A stretch of 32,368 nucleotides of DNA from Thermofilum sp. (GTDB lineage Archaea > Thermoproteota > Thermoprotei > Thermofilales > Thermofilaceae). The position numbers and the translations under genes are program-made. The DNA lies in assembly GCA_020833575.1 (NCBI GenBank), contig JAJHRT010000003.1, positions 1 through 32,368 on the forward strand, given 5' to 3'. Positions 1-8,740 of the stretch are shown here, piece by piece. The notes beneath the pieces are model-generated. The model was not told the origin of the DNA. It did not search any database and was given only the letters and a program-made list of their open reading frames with translations. Each line of letters begins with the position of its first letter. Position 1 is the first letter of the stretch.

Positions 1-2018
1 AGAAGGTTAAGAAGTGCTGGTCCAGCTTGTTCACCCCGAGGGCCATATTCTACAGGGAGAGCAAGGGCTTCGCGCACGAGAAGGTGCTGATAAGCGTTGC
101 CGTCCAGAAGATGGTGAACTCCCGCTCCGCCGGAGTGATGTTCACAATACACCCTGTGACCGGCGAGGAGGACAAGATAGTGATCGAGGGAGCGTGGGGT
201 CTGGGGGAGGCTGTGGTCGCCGGCAAGGTGACGCCCGACGAGTGGGTTGTCGACAAGAAGACGCTCTCGATAATCGAGAGGAGGATATCCGAGAAGGCCT
301 TCGAGATCGTGAGGGACCCGGGGACTGGGAGGAACGTGGAGAGGGAGGTGGAGCCCGAAAGGAGGGCTGCGCCGTGCCTCAGCGACGAGGAGGTGAGGAG
401 GCTGGCGGAGCTCGCTGTGGCTATTGAGAAGCACTACGGCAGAGCCATGGACATAGAGTGGGCCATTGATAGGGACCTGCCCTTCCCGCAGAGCGTCTTC
501 ATCGTCCAAGCGAGGCCCGAGACCGTGTGGAGCTCCCGCAAGGCGGAGGCCAAGCCAGCGGAAGTCAAGGCCGCGCGGCTCGCAGAGGCAAAGGCTGTTG
601 TTAAGGGCCTGCCCGCGAGCCCCGGCGTGGCCTACGGCAAGGCGAAGGTCTGCCTGACGCTGGAAGACGCGAAGCAATTAATGCAGAAAGGCGACATTCT
701 AGTTACTAAGATGACAGATCCAGATTGGGTCCCGTACATGAGACTTGCTTCAGCAATCGTTACGGATGAAGGTGGAATGACCGCGCATGCCGCCATTGTC
801 AGCAGGGAGCTGGGCATACCCTGCATTGTGGGCACTAGGGAGGCCACCAAGGTCATGAAGACTGGGGAGTACTACACCGTGGATGCTAGAGCAGGGGTTG
901 TCTACGAGGGCTACGTTGAGGAGCTCGTGGGTAGGAAGGAGGAGAAGCCCGCAGCCGCAGCCGCCGCAGCTGCACCCATCGAGATCGTGCTGAAACCCGT
1001 GACCGCCACAAAGATCTACATGAACCTGGGCGTGCCCGAGAAGATCCACGAGTACAAGAACCTGCCCTTTGACGGCATTGGTCTCATGCGCATCGAGTTC
1101 ATCATGGCCAGCTACGTCGGCGACCACCCACTCTACCTGCTCGAGACTGGGAGGGGCGACGTCCTCGTGAACAAGCTGGCTGAGGGCATTGCGATGGTCG
1201 CGAGAGAGATCTACCCGAGGCCTGTTGTGGTCAGGTTCAGCGACTTCAAGACCAACGAGTACAGGCAGCTCAGGGGTGGGGAGAAGTACGAGCCGCACGA
1301 GGACAACCCAATGCTCGGCTGGCGGGGTGTCAGCAGGTACATTAGCCCGCAGTACGAGAAGGCATTCAGGCTGGAGGTCAAGGCGATTAAGAAGGTCAGG
1401 GACGAGATGGGCCTTAGCAACGTGTGGGTGATGGCGCCCTTCGTGAGGACCCTCTGGGAGGCGGAGAGGTTCATCAGGCTCCTGGCTGAGGAGGGCCTGG
1501 AGAGCAGCCGCGACTTCAAGATATGGGCTATGGCGGAGGTGCCAAGCATAATCTTCCTCGCCGAGGAGTTCTCCAGGTACTTCGATGGCTTCAGCATAGG
1601 TTCAAACGACCTAACCCAGCTCACACTCGGCACGGACAGGGACAGCGCTATCCTGCCTAAGATAGACCCGAGGTACTTCGACGAGAGAGACCCAGCGGTC
1701 AAGACAGCGATAGCCATGCTCATCGAGAAGGCTCACAACTCGCCCTACGGCTACAGGACTGTGAGCATCTGTGGCCAGGCGCCGAGCGTCTACCCAGAGT
1801 TCACGGAGTTCCTGGTGAGGCACGGTATCGATAGTGTCAGCGTGAACCCTGACGTCGTGGTGAGTACACGCGAGCTCGTAAGCTCCATCGAGCGCAGGAT
1901 ACTGCTTGAGAGGAGCCTCGGCATCGAGAGGTACGACGAGGAGCTGGGCTGGCCAATGAAGAGGCAGAGGAGAGGGTTGCCGAACGTCTGGGCGCGCAGG
2001 GTCGACGACATATTCTAA
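1..2018 (+). CDS. ppsA: Phosphoenolpyruvate synthase, 5'-truncated by the window edge
   Basis: Frame is open from the left edge ([19 protein letters not shown]). Contains the phospho-His motif [21 protein letters not shown] and the C-terminal PEP-utilizing barrel ([32 protein letters not shown]). Confidence 0.96.
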   Translation, partial: KVKKCWSSLFTPRAIFYRESKGFAHEKVLISVAVQKMVNSRSAGVMFTIHPVTGEEDKIVIEGAWGLGEAVVAGKVTPDEWVVDKKTLSIIERRISEKAFEIVRDPGTGRNVEREVEPERRAAPCLSDEEVRRLAELAVAIEKHYGRAMDIEWAIDRDLPFPQSVFIVQARPETVWSSRKAEAKPAEVKAARLAEAKAVVKGLPASPGVAYGKAKVCLTLEDAKQLMQKGDILVTKMTDPDWVPYMRLASAIVTDEGGMTAHAAIVSRELGIPCIVGTREATKVMKTGEYYTVDARAGVVYEGYVEELVGRKEEKPAAAAAAAAPIEIVLKPVTATKIYMNLGVPEKIHEYKNLPFDGIGLMRIEFIMASYVGDHPLYLLETGRGDVLVNKLAEGIAMVAREIYPRPVVVRFSDFKTNEYRQLRGGEKYEPHEDNPMLGWRGVSRYISPQYEKAFRLEVKAIKKVRDEMGLSNVWVMAPFVRTLWEAERFIRLLAEEGLESSRDFKIWAMAEVPSIIFLAEEFSRYFDGFSIGSNDLTQLTLGTDRDSAILPKIDPRYFDERDPAVKTAIAMLIEKAHNSPYGYRTVSICGQAPSVYPEFTEFLVRHGIDSVSVNPDVVVSTRELVSSIERRILLERSLGIERYDEELGWPMKRQRRGLPNVWARRVDDIF

Positions 2019-2038
2019 CCTACCTAATACCTGAATCC

Positions 2039-2557
2039 TTAAGGTTGCACGAGGGGTCGCGAGAGTTTTTCTCTGAACCTATTCCCGGCGCAGCTGCAAT
2101 CTATACGAAGCTCAGGTAGCAGCCTACAGATCAGCTCGCAGACCTCATGGAAGCTATCCGCGGTTCTCTGGGACACCGGGGACAGGAACTCCACGTTGTC
2201 GCTCACAACGCCTACTATCCAGGCCTTACCTTTGAAAGCTCCAACCCCCCAGGCCGTCGCGAGCAGCTGGACCGGTGTGATTCTGTGAGCCCAGAGGTTT
2301 CTAAGGACCTCCACGTCTACATTCTCAAGCTGTACTTCCAGGGCGACGACCTCGCCTGGCTTGCCCCACTCTGTCCCTAGAGCGTCCACGATAACGGCCT
2401 TATCTGCGTCGCGGAGTAGCTCTACAGCCTCGAAGACGTCGAGCTCCACGGACGCCGCGGGAGCCCCGCACTCCTGCAGGGCTTCCGCTGCTAGCACGCC
2501 AAAGGCGTCATCCCCAGCCAGCCTGTTGCCCAGGCCGAGGATTACTGCCTTAGGCAC
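2039..2557 (-). CDS. Hydrogenase maturation protease (HycI/HyaD/HybD family)
   Basis: GLGNRLAGDDAFG N-terminal motif, VIVDALG and AHR positions consistent with the Ni-sensing residues of the HybD family; next to hydrogenase structural genes. Confidence 0.88.
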   Translation of the reverse strand: MPKAVILGLGNRLAGDDAFGVLAAEALQECGAPAASVELDVFEAVELLRDADKAVIVDALGTEWGKPGEVVALEVQLENVDVEVLRNLWAHRITPVQLLATAWGVGAFKGKAWIVGVVSDNVEFLSPVSQRTADSFHEVCELICRLLPELRIDCSCAGNRFREKLSRPLVQP

Positions 2558-3224
2558 AGACAGATGCCACCTCGCGCGCTGCGTGCTCTCTTATCAGCTC
2601 CTTGCAGAGCCCTTTGTCCTCGGAGGGCTCGCACTCAACCACAGTCACGGTTTGCTGAACTCCCAGCGCGGCGAGCCCCCCGAGGAGGTCATCAATGTCC
2701 AGAGAGCCTCTGAGGCTAGCGCCGAGCCTTTCCAGAGAGGGCTCACTGCCCCCCTCAGAGGCCTTGAACTCCCTTGTGTAAAGCCCGGGAGCGCGCCCCC
2801 GCCGCTTTAGGGTGTATATGACGATCTGGCTCGGCGAGTGCCTCTCGATTATGTACTTCACGGTGAGGCTGTCAGCCGACATGTCCTCTACTGCCACGTT
2901 GCCGCAGTCTGAGTACTCCGAGGCGAGGGTGCTCATAACCTTTATGAGCTCCTCGCACTCAGGGCTTACGCCGCAGACGAACCCCAGCAGCTTCCTCTGC
3001 ACGCCTACGAGCTGTCGCAGCGGCAAGGAGGGTCCGTGTTTCTCGACGAACTCCAGAAGCGTCTCCAGGTTACCCCCTTCAGCTGGGGGTTTGAGCTTCA
3101 GCACCCTGTCTCTCAGGGAGGCTAGGTATGCCTCTCTGATTACGGCTGTAGGGTCAAGCAGCCTCTTCAGAGTAAAGTACACTGCTGCTATCTTGCGAAC
3201 AGCGGCCTCTAGTTCTTCATCCAT
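2550..3224 (-). CDS. Hydrogenase-locus protein; possible degenerate HycI-fold paralogue with an N-terminal extension
   Basis: 224-aa ORF overlapping the start of the maturation protease by 8 nt. Its C-terminal ~140 aa can be aligned by eye with the neighbouring protease but lacks the catalytic motif residues. Confidence 0.6.
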   Translation of the reverse strand: MDEELEAAVRKIAAVYFTLKRLLDPTAVIREAYLASLRDRVLKLKPPAEGGNLETLLEFVEKHGPSLPLRQLVGVQRKLLGFVCGVSPECEELIKVMSTLASEYSDCGNVAVEDMSADSLTVKYIIERHSPSQIVIYTLKRRGRAPGLYTREFKASEGGSEPSLERLGASLRGSLDIDDLLGGLAALGVQQTVTVVECEPSEDKGLCKELIREHAAREVASVCA

Positions 3225-3292
3225 GGGTATCGGCCTCTGCCTTCACTATGCGCTGGGGGACAGCACTTAAAATCGTTTTTGAACCTCCTTCT

Positions 3293-3301
3293 ACTTATAT
3301 A
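3293..3301 (-). promoter_or_regulatory. Candidate TATA element for the maturation-gene pair
   Basis: Minus strand reads GATATATAAG in an AT-rich intergenic region upstream of the 3224 start. An alternative element lies closer, near 3267-3273. Confidence 0.4.
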
Positions 3302-3468
3302 TCAAAATTTCTACATAATCATATCGCTTTTGCATTTTTCCAAAGCCTCCCGGCAAAACTATGATGAATTTTCTACATTGGTGCTACTTATAACGTGAAA
3401 GTCCGGGAAAGCTATGTTAAATAGAAAGGAAAAGAATAATAATAGGCAATTGCAATAGCCTCCCCGCT

Positions 3469-4737
3469 ATGAGGGCTGATCTCGACGGGAAGTTACAGCT
3501 GTCGAGAAGGGATTTCCTGAGAGCTGTAGGATCGACAGCGCTTCTAGCATCCCTGAATTGGCCAGAGCTCTACAAGGTAGCGTTCTCGCAAGTAGCTTCT
3601 GGCGCGATAAACATTGTCTGGTTTGAAGCTCAGGACTGCGCGGGCAACACTACAGCGCTGATTCAGGCTACCTCCCCGGACCTCATAGACATTCTGGGTG
3701 GGAGCTTCCACCTGGTGGGGCCTGGCAGGGTGAAGCTGGCGTTTCACGAGACGGTAATGCCCGAGTGGGGTGAGAGCGCTCTCGACATAGCTAGGGCTGC
3801 GGCAGAGGGGAAGCTTGACCCCTTCGTTCTCGTGCTTGAGGGAAGCTTCCCGCAGGATGAGAAGGCTGGGGGGCCGCCCGGCAGCGACTACTACTGCTAC
3901 ATAGGGGAGGAGGGAGGGAAGCCCATCTCGTGCGTGGAGTGGATGCGGCGGCTGCTTCGCAGGGCCGTCGCCGTGGTATCGGTGGGCAACTGCGCCTCAT
4001 ACGGCGGCCTTGTTGCCAACAAGGTCATAGAGAGGGTTCCCGGCCTGCCCTCCTCCACATGGTCCGACAGCCCCACCGGAGCGGTAGGCTTCTTCGACGA
4101 CCCCATACGCGGCATAAAGGGTCTCGTCAGCCTGCTGCCGGAGGCAGAGCCCTTCAGGCGCTTCATAAGGGGTGAGTGCTCCCTGAAGCCCGGGGAGATA
4201 AGGTCTGACTGCAGGCCGGCGATGGCGGTTCCAGGCTGCCCGGCGAACGGTGACGGGCAGCTGAGGGCCCTCGCGAGCCTGGTTCTCTGGGCTCTGGGGG
4301 TGCTCCCGCTACCGGAGCTTGACGAGTACTGGCGCCCCAAGTTCATCTATGGTCGGACAGTTCACGAGCAGTGCCCGCGCGCGGGCTCCTACGCTGCGGG
4401 CGACTTCAGGCAGCGTCCCGGGGACAACGACTTCAGGTGTCTCTACGCTGTCGGCTGCAAGGGACCGATCTCCAACTGCCCGTGGAACAAGGTCGGCTGG
4501 GTTAACGGCGTCGGCGGACCCACGAGGACGGGTGGTGTGTGCATTGGCTGCACAATGCCAGGGTTCACGGACGCCTACGAGCCCTTCTACAAACCTCTCC
4601 AAGCCCCGCGGGTGCCCACAGGCCTTGAGGGCGCAGCAGCGGTCGCAGCGCTCCTCGCGGGCCTTGGCCTCGGCTACCTGACCTCTCGGGGCGTTGAGAA
4701 GGCTAAGGCTGAGGCCGAGAAGGGTGAGAAGGCATGA
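3469..4737 (+). CDS. hynS: [NiFe] hydrogenase small subunit, Tat-exported, C-terminal membrane anchor
   Basis: Twin-arginine signal SRRDFLRAVG; SVGNCASYGG, VPGCPANG, HEQCPR, CLYAVGCKGP, NCPW, CIGCTMPGF cluster-binding motifs; hydrophobic C-terminal segment AAAVAALLAGLGLGYL. Confidence 0.95.
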   Translation: MRADLDGKLQLSRRDFLRAVGSTALLASLNWPELYKVAFSQVASGAINIVWFEAQDCAGNTTALIQATSPDLIDILGGSFHLVGPGRVKLAFHETVMPEWGESALDIARAAAEGKLDPFVLVLEGSFPQDEKAGGPPGSDYYCYIGEEGGKPISCVEWMRRLLRRAVAVVSVGNCASYGGLVANKVIERVPGLPSSTWSDSPTGAVGFFDDPIRGIKGLVSLLPEAEPFRRFIRGECSLKPGEIRSDCRPAMAVPGCPANGDGQLRALASLVLWALGVLPLPELDEYWRPKFIYGRTVHEQCPRAGSYAAGDFRQRPGDNDFRCLYAVGCKGPISNCPWNKVGWVNGVGGPTRTGGVCIGCTMPGFTDAYEPFYKPLQAPRVPTGLEGAAAVAALLAGLGLGYLTSRGVEKAKAEAEKGEKA

Positions 4738-6524
4738 GCGTGAAGGAGCTGTTTATCGACCCGATCACGAGGATTGAGGGCCACCTAGCCCTTCGAGCTC
4801 TCGTCGACGTGAATACGCGCAAGCCTACTGACGTCTGGGTCTTCGCGACGATGTTCCGCGGCTTCGAGGTATTCCTGAGGGGCAGGCCGCCCGAGGACGC
4901 CATCCACATAACCTCGAGGATATGCGGTGTCTGCGGCGCTAGCCACGCTAACGCGGCCATGCACGCCGTGGACATGGCCTACGGCGTGGCGCCGGAGCCC
5001 CTGGGGGTCGCGCTCAGGAACATGGCCTTCGCGATGACTGACCACCTCTACGATCACCCGCTCATACTCAACATGCTGGGAGGCCCCGACTACAGCGAGG
5101 CCATTGTGAAGAAGCTCACCCCGAAGGTCTGGGCTGACGCGCAGAGGGTTGACGCGCCTCACAGGGACATACACGGCTTCGCGAAGATCGCGGACATAAT
5201 GAGGGCCCTGAACCCCATTGAGGGCAAGCTCTGGCAGCTCACGGTGAAGTACCAGAGGATAGCCAGGGAGGCCGGTGTCCTCATCTACGGGAGGCACAGC
5301 CACCCGTCAACGATCATCCCGGGAGGCATCTCGACGGACCTGTCCAACGCCGAGTACCTCCTCGTCGGCTACACGTACAGGCTCGTCAAGCTGACCGCCT
5401 GGGCCAAGTTCCTCTACGCCGTCTGGCAGGATCTCGTCTGGTTCTACGAGGAGCACGAGAACTACAGGGACCAGGGCACAACGTATAGAAGGCACAACAT
5501 GGTAAGCAGCGGCATATTCGACGACCCCGAGGAGTACTCCGCGCTCGACGGCTCCCCGGAGGACTTCTACAAGAACATCGACGAGGCTGCGGCGAAGAGA
5601 GTGGTCAAGCCCGGGGCCTTCGTGAACGGCGAGCTCGTCACCAAGAGCTACAAGGAGATCAACGTGAGCATAATGGAGTACGTGGGCGCGTCCTTCTACG
5701 AGGACTGGGCTGGGAAGTTCCCGCCCTACGCGGAGAACGACCCCGAGGGCAACAAGCTGCTATGGGGCAAGCAGGACCCAGCCTACCACCCGTGGAACAA
5801 GGTGACCATTCCGAAGCCCGGCGCTAGGGACTGGAACGGGAAGTACAACTGGGCGGCCACAGTGCGCTTCGTCTGGAAGGACGGGACGGTGGTGCCCTTC
5901 GAGGTGGGCCCAATCGCGCGCCTCACCGTCACGGCGTACCAGCCCAGCGACTTCGGCCCAGGCAACGGCGTGCTCAGAGTGACCCTGCCGAGGAGTGGCG
6001 GCGCCGAGGACCTCCCGCCCGCCGTGGTCGAGGAAATGACCCTGGAGTGGAAGGCTCCACCTTACTCAACCACGCTCCAGCGCGTGCTGGCCAGAGCCTT
6101 CAACGTGGCTATCGACGTGGCCGCCGCGTGGAAGAACCTGCTCGCGGCCATCGAGCTCGTGCGCGCTGGCAAGACCAAGACGTCGAGGCCCTGGAACCCG
6201 CCGGCGCGCAGAACCTTCGGCGTGGGCTTCACCGAGGCGTCCAGGGGCACTGTGAGGCACTGGGTCGTGCAGGAGGGAGGAAGGATTGTCAACTACCAGA
6301 TCCACGCGCCTACGACGGGCAACGTGTCCCCGAAGGACAAGTGGGGCATGTCGCCCTTCGAGCAGAGTGTTGCGAACAGCGTGATCACCGAGGAGGCTGG
6401 ACCTGACCACTGGGAGGGCCTCGACTTCGTCAGAGCGATTAGGTCCTTCGACCCATGCCTCGCGTGCGCTGTCCACATACAGTTTGGAGACGTGAAGACC
6501 GTGAAGAAGCTGATATACAGGTGA
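4734..6524 (+). CDS. hynL: [NiFe] hydrogenase large subunit
   Basis: RICGVCGASH (L1) and DPCLACAVH (L2) Ni-binding motifs; ATGA overlap with the small-subunit stop; 15-residue tail IQFGDVKTVKKLIYR after the predicted processing His. Confidence 0.97.
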   Translation: MSVKELFIDPITRIEGHLALRALVDVNTRKPTDVWVFATMFRGFEVFLRGRPPEDAIHITSRICGVCGASHANAAMHAVDMAYGVAPEPLGVALRNMAFAMTDHLYDHPLILNMLGGPDYSEAIVKKLTPKVWADAQRVDAPHRDIHGFAKIADIMRALNPIEGKLWQLTVKYQRIAREAGVLIYGRHSHPSTIIPGGISTDLSNAEYLLVGYTYRLVKLTAWAKFLYAVWQDLVWFYEEHENYRDQGTTYRRHNMVSSGIFDDPEEYSALDGSPEDFYKNIDEAAAKRVVKPGAFVNGELVTKSYKEINVSIMEYVGASFYEDWAGKFPPYAENDPEGNKLLWGKQDPAYHPWNKVTIPKPGARDWNGKYNWAATVRFVWKDGTVVPFEVGPIARLTVTAYQPSDFGPGNGVLRVTLPRSGGAEDLPPAVVEEMTLEWKAPPYSTTLQRVLARAFNVAIDVAAAWKNLLAAIELVRAGKTKTSRPWNPPARRTFGVGFTEASRGTVRHWVVQEGGRIVNYQIHAPTTGNVSPKDKWGMSPFEQSVANSVITEEAGPDHWEGLDFVRAIRSFDPCLACAVHIQFGDVKTVKKLIYR

Positions 6525-6530
6525 AAGAAA

Positions 6531-7319
6531 ATGGATATTTTTGAGCTTGCTATTTACATTTTACCGCCCTACGTAGTGGCGCTCTTCGCCTTCGGGGTAG
6601 CCTACAGGGTCTCAAGGTACATCTTCATGTTCAGAAGAGTCCCGGTGAGAAGGAGGCAGAGGCCAGCGTCAAAGCTCCTGGCAGGGCTAGTTAAAACCTT
6701 CCTAGACCCCCTCATCATCGATGCGCGTATGAGGAAGTCGGACTTCATAGGCGGCCTTATACTACTGCATATCCTTGGAGTGATACCGCTCATATTCCTC
6801 CTGGGGCAGCACGTTGCCATGTTCTCGTACTGGTTCCCGCCTTACTCCGTGCTGCGCCCCCTCTCCATACCCTCCTCTGCAACCTCTCCGGCGCTAACGC
6901 TCACAGCCCCCCTTAAGCCGGCGAGCGAGATGTCCTGGACGTTCGTTGAGAGCGTGTGGGGACCTCTCACGGTGATCCTCAACGGCGACCTACTTGCAGT
7001 CCTCGCCATGCTCGGCGTGTCGTATAAGATCGGCGATAAGCTGTGGAGAGCTTACAGGAGAGTGGGCCACGTCAGACTGGGGGATTTCGCAGCTCTGCTG
7101 CTGCTCCTAGCGATCCTCGTCACGGGATTCCTCGCCACCCACCACCTGCCCTCGGGAGACATCGTTACTTACAGGTTCGTGCTGGGCACGCACATCCTGC
7201 TGGCGGAGGTGCTGGTTGCGGTGCTACCCTTCACGAAGTTCTGGCACTTCGTTTTCGGCTACTGGTACGGCAAGCTCCACGAGTGGTATGACCTGAAGTA
7301 CAGGAGGGGTGCCCTATGA
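6531..7319 (+). CDS. isp1: Membrane cytochrome-b-like hydrogenase subunit (Isp1/NarI-like)
   Basis: Several hydrophobic helices with His residues (LLHILGVIPLIFLLGQH, FLATHHLPSGD, GTHILLAEVL); located between the hydrogenase large subunit and the HdrD-like gene; 4-nt overlap with the next gene. Confidence 0.78.
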   Translation: MDIFELAIYILPPYVVALFAFGVAYRVSRYIFMFRRVPVRRRQRPASKLLAGLVKTFLDPLIIDARMRKSDFIGGLILLHILGVIPLIFLLGQHVAMFSYWFPPYSVLRPLSIPSSATSPALTLTAPLKPASEMSWTFVESVWGPLTVILNGDLLAVLAMLGVSYKIGDKLWRAYRRVGHVRLGDFAALLLLLAILVTGFLATHHLPSGDIVTYRFVLGTHILLAEVLVAVLPFTKFWHFVFGYWYGKLHEWYDLKYRRGAL

Positions 7320-8659
7320 GCGGCTGGGAGGCTTTCAGCCCTGATACCCTCAGAAGCGAGGCTAAAGCCATAGCAGGCAGGCTCAACCCAGTGCTCCTCC
7401 ACTTCGTAGAGGACTGTGTCGGCTGTGCGCTCTGCGAGGTAAACTGCCCGTACACCCCGGCTGGGGAGGAATACGGGCCTGTAGAGAAGGCCGAGCCCCT
7501 CAGGAGGATCGTGAGAGGCCAGGTCTTCCTGGCGGCGAAGGTCCTGCCGTGGCTCTTCGGCGCGAGGTTGCCGCGCAGCGCGGAGGAGCTCGACAGGTGG
7601 GCTGAGCTCGCGTACCGCTGCACCAACTGCGGGCTGTGCTACATAACATGCCCCTTCGGGATACACAGCGGCACCATGATACAGCACCTGAGGTACTCCC
7701 TCGCGAGGACTGGCCGCATCCCCACGCTGCTCAAGATGATGATGGACCTGGAGGCCTCTGGAAACGTACTGTCAGTCGAGGGCTTCAGCAAGGTGTGGTC
7801 CGAGCTCCTGGGGAAGCTAGAAGGGCTGGGCGTGTCCTTCGACAGAAAGGGTGCGAAGTACGTCTACCTGCCATCCCTGGCAGAAGCCCTGATAACGCCC
7901 GGCGCGCTGGTTGGCACGGCGAAGATTCTGAACAAGCTGGGTCTCGACTGGACTATGCCCAGCAAGCCCTTATCCGTGCGGGCGCCTATCGCGAACCTGG
8001 CGGGCGACAGCGGGGCCGCGCTAGAGGTCACGAGGAGGATAGTCGACTACGTCGCCGGGATCGGCGCTTCCACCGTGGTATTGAGCGACGGAGGCTACCC
8101 GTACCGGTTCCTCAGGTTCGACGCCCCCGCCTTACTCGGGAAGCCCCTAGGCTTCGAGGTGGTCCACATCGTTGAGCTGCTGCACGAGGCCCTGAGAAAG
8201 GGCTCGCTCAAGCTGAGGGAGGTCGACCAGAAGATCACCTGGCACAGCCCCTGCCAGCTGGGGAGGATGGGAGGCCTTATCGAGGAGCCCGCAGAGGTGC
8301 TGAGCTCGACCTCTAAGAACTTCGTAAAGCTGGAGAGCCACGGCCTCCTTAGCAAGTGCTGCGGCGGAGGCAACGCTATAGCTTGCGTGGTTCCACCGAC
8401 CATCGAGATGTTCGAAGGCCTGCTGGGAGGCAAGATCCCCATCTCGGAGAAGGAGAAGGTCTTCCTCGACAAGCTCTACAAGGACATGCTGATAGCCAGC
8501 AAGGCTAAGGTCGACGAGATTAGGAAGAGTGGCGCATCGACTGTTATCACGGCCTGCGTGGGCTGCGTCCACACGCTGCAGCTGGCGAGCAAAGCCCACG
8601 GGCTAGGAGTGGAGATAAAGACGCTCCCCGAGTACATAGCAGAACTGCTTCCAGAGTAG
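7316..8659 (+). CDS. isp2: HdrD/DsrK-like iron-sulfur subunit (Isp2) with two ferredoxin-type clusters and a CCG domain
   Basis: CVGCALCEVNCPY and CTNCGLCYITCPFG 4Fe-4S motifs; HSPCQLGR...SKCCGGGN...ACVGCVHTL cysteine-rich CCG domain. Confidence 0.88.
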   Translation: MSGWEAFSPDTLRSEAKAIAGRLNPVLLHFVEDCVGCALCEVNCPYTPAGEEYGPVEKAEPLRRIVRGQVFLAAKVLPWLFGARLPRSAEELDRWAELAYRCTNCGLCYITCPFGIHSGTMIQHLRYSLARTGRIPTLLKMMMDLEASGNVLSVEGFSKVWSELLGKLEGLGVSFDRKGAKYVYLPSLAEALITPGALVGTAKILNKLGLDWTMPSKPLSVRAPIANLAGDSGAALEVTRRIVDYVAGIGASTVVLSDGGYPYRFLRFDAPALLGKPLGFEVVHIVELLHEALRKGSLKLREVDQKITWHSPCQLGRMGGLIEEPAEVLSSTSKNFVKLESHGLLSKCCGGGNAIACVVPPTIEMFEGLLGGKIPISEKEKVFLDKLYKDMLIASKAKVDEIRKSGASTVITACVGCVHTLQLASKAHGLGVEIKTLPEYIAELLPE

Positions 8660-8688
8660 TAGCGAAATTAGAAAATAAAAATCAAAAG

Positions 8689-8731
8689 AATTTTTCTTCT
8701 TCTGAAAAGCTTTCAGGGTACGCTTTTTTAC
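8689..8731 (+). terminator. Candidate transcription terminator of the hydrogenase operon
   Basis: T-rich tract AATTTTTCTTCTTCT, then the inverted repeat CTGAAA-AGC-TTTCAG (8702-8716), then GGTACGCTTTTTTA. Confidence 0.5.
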
Positions 8732-8740
8732 ATTGTAGGT

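Noticed and set aside
750-1298. Long antisense ORFs (for example 750-1298, 4785-5303, 6066-6476) as possible overlapping genes
   Set aside because: They mirror high-GC3 sense genes in a fixed frame and show no family motifs; expected ORF-track artefacts of GC-rich DNA.
3360-3367. TATGATGA (box C-like) in the hydrogenase promoter region as a second C/D sRNA
   Set aside because: No D', C' or D boxes at suitable distances on that strand.
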